Origin: Methanolobus sp. UBA474
Lineage (GTDB): Archaea; Halobacteriota; Methanosarcinia; Methanosarcinales; Methanosarcinaceae
DNA length: 12,475 bases
Direction: 5' to 3'
NCBI GenBank assembly: GCA_002501695.1
Contig: DANZ01000018.1
Span: 1 to 12,475, forward strand
The first letter of the stretch is position 1; the number at the start of each line of letters is the position of its first letter. Below are positions 1 through 6,971 of this stretch, piece by piece. Below the pieces are notes generated by a model that worked only from the letters and a program-made list of their open reading frames with translations, ran no database searches and was not told where the DNA came from. Made by a program: the position numbers and the translations under genes.

Positions 1-6
1 CATGAC

Positions 7-23
7 AAAAGCTGCAATGCAGC
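7..23 (-). terminator. Possible hairpin terminator
   Basis: On the minus strand a perfect 5-bp stem (GCTGC/GCAGC) with a 3-nt loop is followed directly by TTTT. It lies about 50 bp after the stop of the small minus-strand ORF, so it could end the phoU-like operon. The T-run is short and the stem small, so this is tentative. Confidence 0.35.
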
Positions 24-75
24 GTAGACTATATTCTATACCCAACGTTTTTTTCACCCGGCTCCACTCCATACA

Positions 76-255
76 TCATGATCTTTTTGAAACGCGCCTG
101 AATGCGACATACATAAGCAGGACGTAAGCGAACAAAGCAACAAAGACAAAAGGAACAGCTGTGCTAAAAAAAGAAGACGCGGTGTACCAACAGGTGGAAT
201 AGAAGGTATACAGGGACAGTATCAACGCTGTAAGCAGACTGAGCAATCTCTTCAT
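76..255 (-). CDS. Possible small two-helix membrane protein (59 aa)
   Basis: I do not recognise this protein. From the ATG at 255 it begins MKRLLSLLTALILSLY and holds two hydrophobic stretches, about residues 4-22 and 30-52, ending in a basic tail (FRRVSKRS). That pattern suits a small inner-membrane protein with its C-terminus in the cytoplasm. The same frame runs 41 codons further upstream to 378, but that extension is not hydrophobic in the same way and would overlap the previous gene, so I prefer the internal ATG. No clear Shine-Dalgarno precedes it. A TATA-like stretch lies at about 338-345 on the minus strand. It follows the membrane protein ending at 356 and could share its transcript. 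It may not be a real gene. Confidence 0.4.
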   Translation of the reverse strand: MKRLLSLLTALILSLYTFYSTCWYTASSFFSTAVPFVFVALFAYVLLMYVAFRRVSKRS

Positions 256-355
256 GATATGTACTGGGACTGTGTTGTTATATTCCTTGCACAAATGAAA
301 TAAATAGCAAAAAATGATTTTATTACTCATCTGGTAACTATATATGCCCATATAG

Positions 356-790
356 TCATCCCCGCCGGAACACCTCATATCCGAATACAGAGAGCGCTAT
401 GAGTATGGAAGTCATTGACAGCAGGAACACCATATTAGAATAAGCCTCCTTCAGTACGAACCATGACATGCCGCCAAGTACATGCGTAATGCTCATCAGC
501 AGGATAATAAGAACGCCTATCGGATATATCTCCTCACCCGCGAGGAGGCTCAGTACGGTATAACCCATAAGGTAATAGAAGGCCACAGTGAATGCCAGAT
601 AAGGCAGCACGATATCGTTCCTTACAGCAAAGACAAGTAAGGGACTGAACTCATAAGCAAGGATGTTCTCGATACTGCCTGCGAAATAGAACGTCAGCGC
701 ATAATCAATGACAACGGATATTGAAAGAATGAGGGGGATTATCTTATAATTGTGATAGATCGATCGAATACTCTGCAATGTTTGATGCAT
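356..790 (-). CDS. Four-helix integral membrane protein, DUF5658-like
   Basis: A 144-residue protein with four hydrophobic segments at about residues 17-38, 60-84, 89-110 and 119-138 and a short basic C-terminus (FRRG). The first helix carries a polar Asp (VVIDYALTFYFAG, D29), followed by an E-x-x-P element (YEFSP, 47-50). This Asp then Glu/Pro pattern resembles DUF5658, a family of small prokaryotic membrane proteins of unknown function; the match is from memory, not a search. The ATG at 790 lies inside the preceding phoU-like gene, giving a 47-bp overlap in a different frame. That indicates co-transcription and probably translational coupling. A weak AGGAT ribosome site precedes the ATG. 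Linkage to a PhoU-type regulator suggests, but does not prove, a role linked to phosphate or ion homeostasis. Confidence 0.8.
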   Translation of the reverse strand: MHQTLQSIRSIYHNYKIIPLILSISVVIDYALTFYFAGSIENILAYEFSPLLVFAVRNDIVLPYLAFTVAFYYLMGYTVLSLLAGEEIYPIGVLIILLMSITHVLGGMSWFVLKEAYSNMVFLLSMTSILIALSVFGYEVFRRG

Positions 791-1706
791 AATCTCTTAT
801 CCTGCCAAAACTGTCAATGATCATATCGATCGATGCACTGTCTGCCAGCTGCGTGGCAACTGCAAGCTTATTGTCTATTCCGGCCCCCTTTTCGAGCAAC
901 TGATTAGCCAGGACATTGTCAGATCTGTGTAAGCACTCAAGGGAATCCATGAATACTTCCTGCAGTTCCTTGCATATTTCCTTCAACGTGCTTAAAACTT
1001 CCATAGGGATTTCTGTGTGCTCGTAGTACAGGACTATTTTAGATATGTGATCCCCTATTCGTTCGATATCGTTGCCTGCCAGGCGGTAATAAAATGCCTC
1101 TATCAGGCTGAGACTATCATTATCCGAAAATTTCCTCAGGCTCAGCCTGCTCACAAACTGCTTTGAGACCAGGATGAACAAACGATCCACATCATCATCC
1201 CTCTTCATTATATTTTTACACACCAAGCGGTCTTTGTTCTCAAGAACATCGCCGAGTTCCTCGAACATGAGGTAAATGATCGATGACATACGCTTGATGC
1301 CTTTCTCTATAGTGAATTCATCTATGTCCAGATAATTCTGGATTACCAGGAGCTCCTTGCTGCTCTCAGCAAGTTCAAGGCCCACAAGACGATTGCAGAG
1401 GTTCTTTATATCATCCCTGAACTCCTCCGAGATATGATCGCTGCTTATCTCTATTGATTTATAGTCACCGACTATGTAAAGCCCGATGAGATCTCTTTTC
1501 AGGTGTTCCAGGTCCTTATTGATCTTTATTTTCTTGATCTCTCTGCCTTTTTTCATTCCGGGAGGCCTGATCATAAGCGACCCGTCGTCGTTGTAGATGA
1601 TAGACAGAGGAGAACCAGACTTAAGTTTTTCTTTTGATGCCCATTTTTTGGGAAGCGTGACAATATAGGTGGATTTTCCCGTTATCTGCACTTTTCTTGT
1701 ATCCAT
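744..1706 (-). CDS. AbrB-PhoU fusion regulator (PhoU family)
   Basis: A 320-residue protein with two parts. Residues 1-50 form a SpoVT/AbrB swapped-hairpin DNA-binding domain (MDTRKVQITGKSTYIVTLPK, then LKSGSPLSIIYNDDGSLMIRP). Residues of about 110-320 form the helical PhoU-type region, with two acidic/basic bundle signatures typical of the family: RDDDVDR (169-175) with ERIGDH (215-220), and RIRDYASNIAEY (302-313). Bacterial PhoU is a metal-binding peripheral protein that controls the Pst phosphate transporter and its sensor kinase. The archaeal AbrB-PhoU fusions are thought to bind DNA directly. No pst gene is visible here; instead the gene overlaps a membrane protein. The start is supported by the AbrB domain beginning at residue 2. 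A minus-strand TATA box at 1766-1777 would give a leader of about 35 nt containing an inverted repeat. Confidence 0.9.
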   Translation of the reverse strand: MDTRKVQITGKSTYIVTLPKKWASKEKLKSGSPLSIIYNDDGSLMIRPPGMKKGREIKKIKINKDLEHLKRDLIGLYIVGDYKSIEISSDHISEEFRDDIKNLCNRLVGLELAESSKELLVIQNYLDIDEFTIEKGIKRMSSIIYLMFEELGDVLENKDRLVCKNIMKRDDDVDRLFILVSKQFVSRLSLRKFSDNDSLSLIEAFYYRLAGNDIERIGDHISKIVLYYEHTEIPMEVLSTLKEICKELQEVFMDSLECLHRSDNVLANQLLEKGAGIDNKLAVATQLADSASIDMIIDSFGRIRDYASNIAEYSIDLSQL

Positions 1707-1715
1707 ACCAAACCA

Positions 1716-1747
1716 CTGACTTCTTCTTTGAAAGGAAGAACAGTCAG
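1716..1747 (-). promoter_or_regulatory. Inverted repeat in the phoU-like leader or promoter
   Basis: Arms CTGACTTCTTC (1716-1726) and GAAGAACAGTCAG (1735-1747) are complementary except for a 2-nt bulge, around an 8-nt loop. The element sits 10-40 nt upstream of the phoU-like ATG and about 20 bp downstream of the TATA box at 1766-1777, so it spans the expected transcription start. It could be a leader hairpin or an operator for the AbrB domain; the choice is inference. Confidence 0.5.
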
Positions 1748-1765
1748 CAGTAATAAATAGTTACT

Positions 1766-1777
1766 CTATATATATAG
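1766..1777 (-). promoter_or_regulatory. TATA box for the phoU-like operon
   Basis: An alternating CTATATATATAG stretch about 60 bp upstream of the ATG at 1706. Transcription would begin near 1740, just ahead of the inverted repeat. The surrounding sequence (1750-1800) is AT-rich with repeated TAGATAG motifs, so exact placement is uncertain. Confidence 0.45.
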
Positions 1778-1864
1778 ATAGATAGCCTGTAAGATATATA
1801 GTCAGATAGATGCTTCTTTTAAAGAATAAGTATTGGGAAAGCAAACAGATAAATGAAAAGCAAA

Positions 1865-2962
1865 TTACTTGCATAGTGATTCCGGATCTATCCTTCCGCA
1901 CCGTATCATGTGGTCCGCAAGTACAAGCGCTAACATGGCTTCAGCCACCGGCACCATTCTCGGAGGTATTGTGGGGTCATGGCGTCCGTGGATCTCTATA
2001 GCCACTTCTTCCATCCTGTCCATATTGACACTTCTCTGGACCTTTGATATGGAAGGCGTCGGCTTTACGGCTGCGCGGCATATTATGGGCAGTCCTGTTG
2101 AAAGACCTCCTATGATCCCCCCGGCATTATTGGTTTCGGGGATAATGGTCTCCGCTTCAATAACGAAGGGATCGTTCATCTGGCTGCCCTTCATGCGGGC
2201 GCACTCGAAACCTGCACCTATCTCCACACCTTTGACCGCACCTATGCTCATCAGGGCGGCAGCGATATCCGCGTCAAGCTTGCCAAAGACCGGCTCTCCC
2301 AGTCCTGCAGGCACCCCGGTTGCGATGATCTCAACAATGCCACCTATACTGTCACCCTCGCTGCGTGCGAGCCTCACCTGCTCAAGCATCCTTTGGGCAG
2401 CTTCCGGGTCTGCACACCTGACAGGCGTCCTCTCAACATTTTCACGGATATCGGTAAAGGTAACATTTCCGGCCTTCACGCCACCAAGCTCGGTAACATG
2501 AGCAAAGATCTCGATACCATTAAGGGACAACAGTTTCTTAGCAACCGCACCTGCTGCAACCCTTCCGATGGTTTCCCTGCCGGAAGACCTGCCACCACCC
2601 CTGTGATCCCTGATGCCGTATTTCTTCTGGTAGAAAAGGTCTGCATGCCCGGGACGGGGAATATACCTTATGTAATCATAAGCACCCGGATTGGCATTCG
2701 TGTTCCACACGAGCATGGATATCGGACAGCCGGTGGTCATTCCTTCAAAAACCCCGGAAAGGATCTCCAGCGTATCGGATTCAACACGGGGCGTCGATAC
2801 TTCGCTCTGGCCGGGGCGCCTGCGATCCAGATCCTTTTGTATATCCTCTTCCGAGAGTTCAAGCCCTGCGGGTACTCCGTCAACAACCACACCAACTGCT
2901 TTTCCGTGTGATTCACCCCAGGTTGTTATCCTTAAAGAGTGACCAAAGCTGTTTCCTGGCAT
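1865..2962 (-). CDS. aroC: Chorismate synthase
   Basis: Converts 5-enolpyruvylshikimate-3-phosphate to chorismate with reduced FMN, the last step of the common aromatic amino acid pathway, in the cytoplasm. At 365 residues it has the usual length. Family signatures are intact: the N-terminal GNSFG and WGESHGKAVGVVVDG (residues 3-29), the RRRPGQSE block (47-54), IPRPGHADLFYQKKYGIRDH (101-120) leading into RGGGRSSGRET (121-131), and GRHDPTIPPR (326-335). The conserved histidines that assist FMN chemistry are present (H19, H106). The start MPGNSFG matches the canonical N-terminus. It lies 21 bp downstream of the CDF transporter gene on the same strand and has no obvious promoter of its own, so it is probably co-transcribed. 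No other aro gene is in the window. Two long plus-strand open frames over it are shadows. Confidence 0.98.
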   Translation of the reverse strand: MPGNSFGHSLRITTWGESHGKAVGVVVDGVPAGLELSEEDIQKDLDRRRPGQSEVSTPRVESDTLEILSGVFEGMTTGCPISMLVWNTNANPGAYDYIRYIPRPGHADLFYQKKYGIRDHRGGGRSSGRETIGRVAAGAVAKKLLSLNGIEIFAHVTELGGVKAGNVTFTDIRENVERTPVRCADPEAAQRMLEQVRLARSEGDSIGGIVEIIATGVPAGLGEPVFGKLDADIAAALMSIGAVKGVEIGAGFECARMKGSQMNDPFVIEAETIIPETNNAGGIIGGLSTGLPIICRAAVKPTPSISKVQRSVNMDRMEEVAIEIHGRHDPTIPPRMVPVAEAMLALVLADHMIRCGRIDPESLCK

Positions 2963-2983
2963 ATTGATATAGTAGCCCTGATG

Positions 2984-3871
2984 CTATTTATATTTTTGAC
3001 TGCTTTCGGACGGCTCAATGTGCACCAGTACTTCATGGATGCCTTCAAAGCTCTCTTTGATGCGATACTGTACGATATGAGCAACAGTATGCGATTTATA
3101 AGTAGGCATCTCAGGGTCGACCTCCACATGCAGATCCACATAGACACTTCCCCGGGGACCCCGGGTGCGTATGTTGTGGCAGCCCTGCACACCTTCCACC
3201 CGGCAGACAACATCTGCGATCTGCGCTGAGTCGAGAGATGCATGATCACAGAGTATCGAAGCACTGCTGAATATTATCTCAACCCCTGCGCGCAGGATGA
3301 CAACCGCCACCAGGACCGAAACAAGAGGGTCCACGAAAGGATAGCCGGCATCAATGGCAGCCAGACCCAGCAGTACCGAGATCGAAACATAGATGTCACT
3401 CTTGGTGTGAGCGGCATCGGCCAGCAGAACCTCGCTCTGCAGTTCAGTCCCTTTTTTCTTCTCATAGGTCGTGACAGCATAATTCACACCCATTGTGCCC
3501 AGCATTATAAAAAAACTGAACATTGTGACCTCGGGACTGGCACCATCTCCAAAACGCTCAATAGCAGAACGTATTATCTCAAAGGCCACTACTCCCAGGA
3601 TGAATGCAATGAAAATAGCAGCCATGGTCTCGAATTTCCTATGCCCGTAAGGATGCTCATCATCAGGCGGCTTTGATGCTATCTGGATACCGATCAACCC
3701 GATGACATTGGATATGCCATCAAAAAGAGAATGATATCCATCAGACTGCATGCTCAGCACGTTGGTGTACATGCCATAGATTATCTTGGCAACAGCAACC
3801 GCAAGGTTCAGGAAAAGCACATACCACATTACCTGCTTGATCTTTCTGAACCTGGAAGGTGTGGCATCCAT
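2984..3871 (-). CDS. Cation diffusion facilitator (CDF) metal transporter
   Basis: A 295-residue cation/proton antiporter of the CDF family, which exports divalent metals across the cytoplasmic membrane as a dimer. It has six predicted helices within residues 15-205 and a cytoplasmic C-terminal domain (about 210-290). The transport site appears as HxxxD in helix 2 (H47, D51, in DGYHSLFD) and HxxxD in helix 5 (H155, D159, in DAAHTKSD). The HD-HD set is the arrangement found in zinc/cobalt-type members. The loop DDEHPYGHRKFE (70-81) is a family hallmark, and the tail is rich in possible metal ligands (H232, H248, H261, H265, H284). Metal specificity cannot be settled from sequence. The gene may be leaderless, with a TATA box about 25 bp upstream of its ATG. 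It is followed closely by aroC. Confidence 0.93.
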   Translation of the reverse strand: MDATPSRFRKIKQVMWYVLFLNLAVAVAKIIYGMYTNVLSMQSDGYHSLFDGISNVIGLIGIQIASKPPDDEHPYGHRKFETMAAIFIAFILGVVAFEIIRSAIERFGDGASPEVTMFSFFIMLGTMGVNYAVTTYEKKKGTELQSEVLLADAAHTKSDIYVSISVLLGLAAIDAGYPFVDPLVSVLVAVVILRAGVEIIFSSASILCDHASLDSAQIADVVCRVEGVQGCHNIRTRGPRGSVYVDLHVEVDPEMPTYKSHTVAHIVQYRIKESFEGIHEVLVHIEPSESSQKYK

Positions 3872-3893
3872 ATTAGTGGATATTATCAGGAAG

Positions 3894-3901
3894 CATATAA
3901 A
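3894..3901 (-). promoter_or_regulatory. TATA box for the CDF-aroC unit
   Basis: The minus-strand octamer TTTATATG lies 23-30 bp upstream of the ATG at 3871. That is the normal distance from an archaeal box A to the transcription start, so the transcript would begin at or next to the start codon. No Shine-Dalgarno is seen between them, which agrees with a leaderless mRNA. Confidence 0.55.
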
Positions 3902-3912
3902 ATGTCTGATTT

Positions 3913-4473
3913 TTGGCTCTTTCGCGACTCTTCATGTGCAACCATCCGGTCTTCGGGGCCACTAGTGTCGCAGAGAGACTTGGTGACTATACTCCTTACC
4001 GATTGGGATGGAATGTTCGTTCAGGCCTACTAGGTGAGCAATATGTATGGATAGCTGCAGAGGAAGGGGAGGGGCTTACTATAAATGAACGACCTGAGGG
4101 AGTGACCGATCCAGAAATTAATCGCTCACCCCCAGAACCTCCTTTCTTCGGTAGCGCTGCACACGGTTTCTTCAATCGTGCTGTTTCCGCGCTGGCAATT
4201 CAGCTTGACGGCGACAAGAGGCAGACAGAAGTCTTCCGAATTCATCATGATGTTCTACAAGCTGCTCGCGTTGACCTAGATCAGCTTGATCAGTGGTCAT
4301 CGCAGATCGCTTTGTCTATGGACGAAAGCCTCCGCGAGAACCGGAAAAGGTTTTCCGCATGTTGCCTGAGAAGTGGGTTTCCTCATGTTATGCAGGTGGT
4401 TGCCTTTGAGAACCGGAAAAGGTTTTCCGCATGTTGCCTGAGAAGAGCAGAGAATTACCAACATATAACGTGA
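3913..4473 (+). CDS. Unrecognised ORF, probably a gene fragment fused into a repeat
   Basis: I do not recognise this protein. The frame opens after a TGA at 3907; the first possible starts are TTG at 3913 and ATG at 3934 (MCNHPVFGATSV). No promoter or ribosome site is clear, and the 5' end sits inside the CDF promoter region. Residues of about 8-140 look protein-like: mixed, hydrophilic, rich in Glu/Asp/Pro, with a probable helix at the end (HHDVLQAARVDLDQLDQW, then SSQIALSMDESLR). No membrane segment, signal peptide or catalytic motif stands out. The last 45 residues are encoded by the 72-bp repeat unit and read ENRKRFSACCLR twice, so the natural C-terminus has probably been lost. It is most likely a truncated or transferred gene rather than an intact one. 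Confidence 0.35.
   Translation: MALSRLFMCNHPVFGATSVAERLGDYTPYRLGWNVRSGLLGEQYVWIAAEEGEGLTINERPEGVTDPEINRSPPEPPFFGSAAHGFFNRAVSALAIQLDGDKRQTEVFRIHHDVLQAARVDLDQLDQWSSQIALSMDESLRENRKRFSACCLRSGFPHVMQVVAFENRKRFSACCLRRAENYQHIT
4336..4445. repeat. 38-bp direct repeat, two copies 72 bp apart
   Basis: Identical copies occupy 4336-4373 and 4408-4445 (beginning GAGAACCGGAAAAGG, ending TTGCCTGAGAAG), separated by 34 bp. Each copy holds the near-palindrome CGGAAAA-GG-TTTTCCG and, overlapping it, AACC-ggaaaa-GGTT. The intervening 34 bp contain a degenerate copy of part of the repeat: GGGTTTCCTCATGTT at 4375-4389 against GGTTTTCCGCATGTT, 13 of 15 identical. The period of 72 is a multiple of three and the unit is open in a frame on each strand (plus: ENRKRFSACCLR twice; minus: SQATCGKPFPVL twice). 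It looks like one and a half units of a dispersed or tandem repeat element inserted at the junction of two gene fragments. Confidence 0.85.
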
Positions 4474-4667
4474 TAAAATCACTTGATGAAAATAATCAGC
4501 TTTTGGATGAACAAAATGTGCGTGAGCTGACTTTGAGCTTACTGATGTTGGCAGTCGGTCAACGGTTAGAAGAACTCATGTCAACGGGATGCGGAACCTT
4601 TTATCCAGGACATGGAAAGCAGTTTACGCGTGAAAAGTTCAGTAAAATTTTTGAGAAGAAAAGGTAA
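4431..4667 (+). pseudogene. Remnant resembling a metallo-beta-lactamase-fold C-terminus
   Basis: A 78-codon frame whose only ATG lies inside the second repeat copy. Its end, LEELMSTGCGTFYPGHGKQF, followed by TREKFSKIFEKKR, resembles the C-terminus of metallo-beta-lactamase-fold hydrolases. In that family a His in a P-G/A-H-G-K-P-F context is the last metal ligand (motif 5). The N-terminal HxHxDH metal-binding motif and the rest of the catalytic core are missing, and I do not see them in the sequence upstream. The repeat element and the unrelated ORF occupy that place. The fragment is therefore read as a stump left by insertion or rearrangement. The family assignment rests on one short motif. 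Confidence 0.5.
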
Positions 4668-4669
4668 AT

Positions 4670-4691
4670 GAACGAAGTCTCAACTTCGTTC
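4670..4691. terminator. Hairpin between convergent genes
   Basis: A perfect 8-bp stem (GAACGAAG at 4670-4677, CTTCGTTC at 4684-4691) closes a 6-nt loop in the 56-bp gap between two convergent reading frames. Read on the minus strand it is followed by a pyrimidine-rich stretch (ATTTACCTTTTCTTCTC), which suits termination of the large surface-protein gene. On the plus strand no T-run follows. Confidence 0.55.
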
Positions 4692-4723
4692 TCCTGAACA
4701 AAAACCCTAAAGAAAATCCTTTA

Positions 4724-6964
4724 TCAAAATTCTATGTCAACATATTTGCGTACAAGATATACAACGATGCCCATAACCACAATAACACCTAATATAATTA
4801 TTATCGTATAACCGGTACTTCTGGTACTTCCTGTTTCTGCATCAGATATTTGTTCATCAGCAATCAAGTTTGTGCTAACCGTATCAATCGATTTTAGATT
4901 CTCTTCTACAGTAGAAGTTGATTCCGTTTTGTCTTCAACTACTGTTTTTGTAGTTTTAGTTTCAGAAGATATTACAAATGGTGAGAATCCAGCGGTCTCG
5001 CTCTCAAAGTACACGTACTCATCATCTTCTTCTGTAACAAAAGTTGGCAATGAACTCCAGGCATCGTCAGAATACCTGTACATTTTTACAGCATCATATT
5101 CAATGCCATTATTTTCCAGCCAGTCTTTTTTAACTCTGAAGTTGATTGAAAGGTTCTCAACATTATCCGTGTTTATGAATCCTGTCTTGCCTACCCAGAT
5201 ATTCATTTGCTGATACACATTACCCGGAGCATCCTTATCTGCATATAAGGAAGTGTCATTGAGCACTTCAATGGTTGTCTGTATCTTTCCTGAATTTTTC
5301 AAAGAATCAAACTGTATAGTCTGGAGCGCATTTTCTTCATTCCGGAACTCATAGACAATATGTTCACCCCTGTTAACGAAAATAATCTGTGCTTCCTTTA
5401 TCAGGATATTTTCATATTTCTCGGCGGATGAGCCTCCACCACTGCCGGCACTGCTGCTTCCTGATGAAGAGGATGATGAACCTCCTCCACTGCTGCCTCC
5501 ACTGCTGGTAGAGATTGACAGCGTTGAATATACCGTCTCTGACCAGGAGCCTTCATTGTCCGTGACCCTGAAGCTGATTATATGGTTGCCAATAGAAAGA
5601 TTTGTGGTGTTGAAGCTGGCGGAAGTGCTAAGTAAGTCATCAAGGCTTGAATACCAGTAATAGCCAGCAATCGTACCGTCACTATCATTACCTTCTCCTG
5701 TAAAGTAAACAGGAAGATGTTCTTTTCCCGGGTTTGGAGAGATTGATCCTATGGTGGCAAGCGGTGCTTTGTTTGGAGTATCATTGATTACTAAATATGC
5801 TGAAACAATTTCCGACCAGAATCCTTTATCGTCCTGCACAGTGAAATAGATCGTATGATTTCCAGCAGAAAGATTGGATGTATTGAAACTGGGTGAACTG
5901 CTCAGATAACCATTAATGTCTGAGTCCCAGTAATAAGCAACAATTGTTCCATCCGTATCTGATCCACTTCCACTGAATGTCACTGATCGATTCTGTATTG
6001 CAGGGTTTGGTGTTATTGATTCGATGTTTCCAACTGGTTTTACATTGAGAGTTTCATTGATGACCAGTTCTTTTGTATCTTCTTCTGACCAGGTGCTCTT
6101 ATTGTCCTGAACGCTGAAAGCAATCGTATGTGTTCCGGCAGTAATATATGAAGTATTAAAGCTTGCTTTTTTGCTTAATTCACTGCCATCCAGTGTCCAG
6201 AGATAAGCTTTAATTGTGCCGTCTTCATCGGTTCCGTTTCCTTCAAAAACTATTTCACTGCCTTCAGTTGCAGGATTTGGTGTTATTGATTTAATTGTAG
6301 CGACCGGGACCTGATTAGGGGCTTCATCAACTACCAGAAGCAATAGTTCCTCATCTGACCATTCGCCATCGTTATCCTGAATTTTGAATATAATTATATG
6401 CTGACCTGCAGAAAGATTGTTAGTATAGAAATTTCTGGAATTGCTCAATTGCCCTGCTTTATTGGATGACCAGCTGTAATTGACAATTTCACCATCGCTG
6501 TCAGAACCACTCCCTTTAAACAACACATAGTCTCCTTCTGTTGCCGGGTTTGGGGAAATTGAATCTATGGTTGCTAGTGGTTTCTGATTTGGAGCTTCTT
6601 CTACTGTCAGGGATTTGGACACTGCATCTGACCATGCACTGATGTTATCCTGAACTTTGAACGTTATTGTATGGGTACCTGCAGAAAGACTGTTTGCACT
6701 GAAACTCCCTAAGTCGCTTAAATGTCCATCTTTGTCGGATGACCAGCTGAAATTGATAATTGTGCCATCGCTATCGGAACCAGTTCCTAAAAAAGAAACA
6801 CTCTCACCTTCCATGGCAGGATCAGGAGATATAAAAATTATTTCTGAAGTCGGTATTGAGTTATTATCGGCTGTCAAGTCGTCGCCTTCAGCCGCTAATC
6901 CTGCTAACGGCATTATCAAAAACACAATTAAGGCTGTGAAAATCATTTTTTTTGGATATGTCAT
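4724..6964 (-). CDS. Surface protein with five PKD-like repeats and PGF-pre-PGF domain
   Basis: A 746-residue exported protein. Residues 1-25 form a signal peptide (KK, a hydrophobic core, then AGLAAEG). Five repeats of about 91 residues follow (roughly 41-126, 131-217, 222-307, 312-398, 403-485). Each has ISPNP(A)TEG, a GSGSDSDGTI acidic loop, a W in YxWSS, NLSAGxHTIxFxVQDN and WSE, the pattern of PKD/Ig-like beta-sandwich modules. A Gly/Ser linker (486-513) leads to a domain at about 515-665 resembling PGF-pre-PGF of archaeal surface proteins, ending AGFSPFVIS. After a Thr/Ser/Glu-rich stalk (667-717) comes one transmembrane helix (718-737) and a short YVDIEF tail. It is likely a cell-wall or adhesion protein; the ligand is unknown. 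No PGF-CTERM motif precedes the helix. AAGGTGGT just upstream is a good ribosome site. Confidence 0.9.
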   Translation of the reverse strand: MTYPKKMIFTALIVFLIMPLAGLAAEGDDLTADNNSIPTSEIIFISPDPAMEGESVSFLGTGSDSDGTIINFSWSSDKDGHLSDLGSFSANSLSAGTHTITFKVQDNISAWSDAVSKSLTVEEAPNQKPLATIDSISPNPATEGDYVLFKGSGSDSDGEIVNYSWSSNKAGQLSNSRNFYTNNLSAGQHIIIFKIQDNDGEWSDEELLLLVVDEAPNQVPVATIKSITPNPATEGSEIVFEGNGTDEDGTIKAYLWTLDGSELSKKASFNTSYITAGTHTIAFSVQDNKSTWSEEDTKELVINETLNVKPVGNIESITPNPAIQNRSVTFSGSGSDTDGTIVAYYWDSDINGYLSSSPSFNTSNLSAGNHTIYFTVQDDKGFWSEIVSAYLVINDTPNKAPLATIGSISPNPGKEHLPVYFTGEGNDSDGTIAGYYWYSSLDDLLSTSASFNTTNLSIGNHIISFRVTDNEGSWSETVYSTLSISTSSGGSSGGGSSSSSSGSSSAGSGGGSSAEKYENILIKEAQIIFVNRGEHIVYEFRNEENALQTIQFDSLKNSGKIQTTIEVLNDTSLYADKDAPGNVYQQMNIWVGKTGFINTDNVENLSINFRVKKDWLENNGIEYDAVKMYRYSDDAWSSLPTFVTEEDDEYVYFESETAGFSPFVISSETKTTKTVVEDKTESTSTVEENLKSIDTVSTNLIADEQISDAETGSTRSTGYTIIIILGVIVVMGIVVYLVRKYVDIEF

Positions 6965-6971
6965 TACGTAC

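Noticed and set aside
1869..2942. Plus-strand open frames of up to 210 codons opposite aroC
   Set aside because: They lie entirely over a complete, motif-rich chorismate synthase on the minus strand and have no recognisable protein features.
3242..4033. Plus-strand open frames over the CDF gene and its promoter
   Set aside because: The stretch to 3871 is antisense to a clear CDF transporter; the part beyond it overlaps another frame and has no start signals.
4336..4445. Minimal CRISPR array (38-bp repeats, 34-bp spacer)
   Set aside because: Only two repeats, the spacer carries a degenerate piece of the repeat, the unit is in frame on both strands, and no cas gene is in the window.
4297..4482. 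Minus-strand 61-codon ORF (QATCGKPFPVL repeated)
   Set aside because: It is made almost entirely of the repeat element, with no ribosome site or independent support; recorded under the repeat instead.
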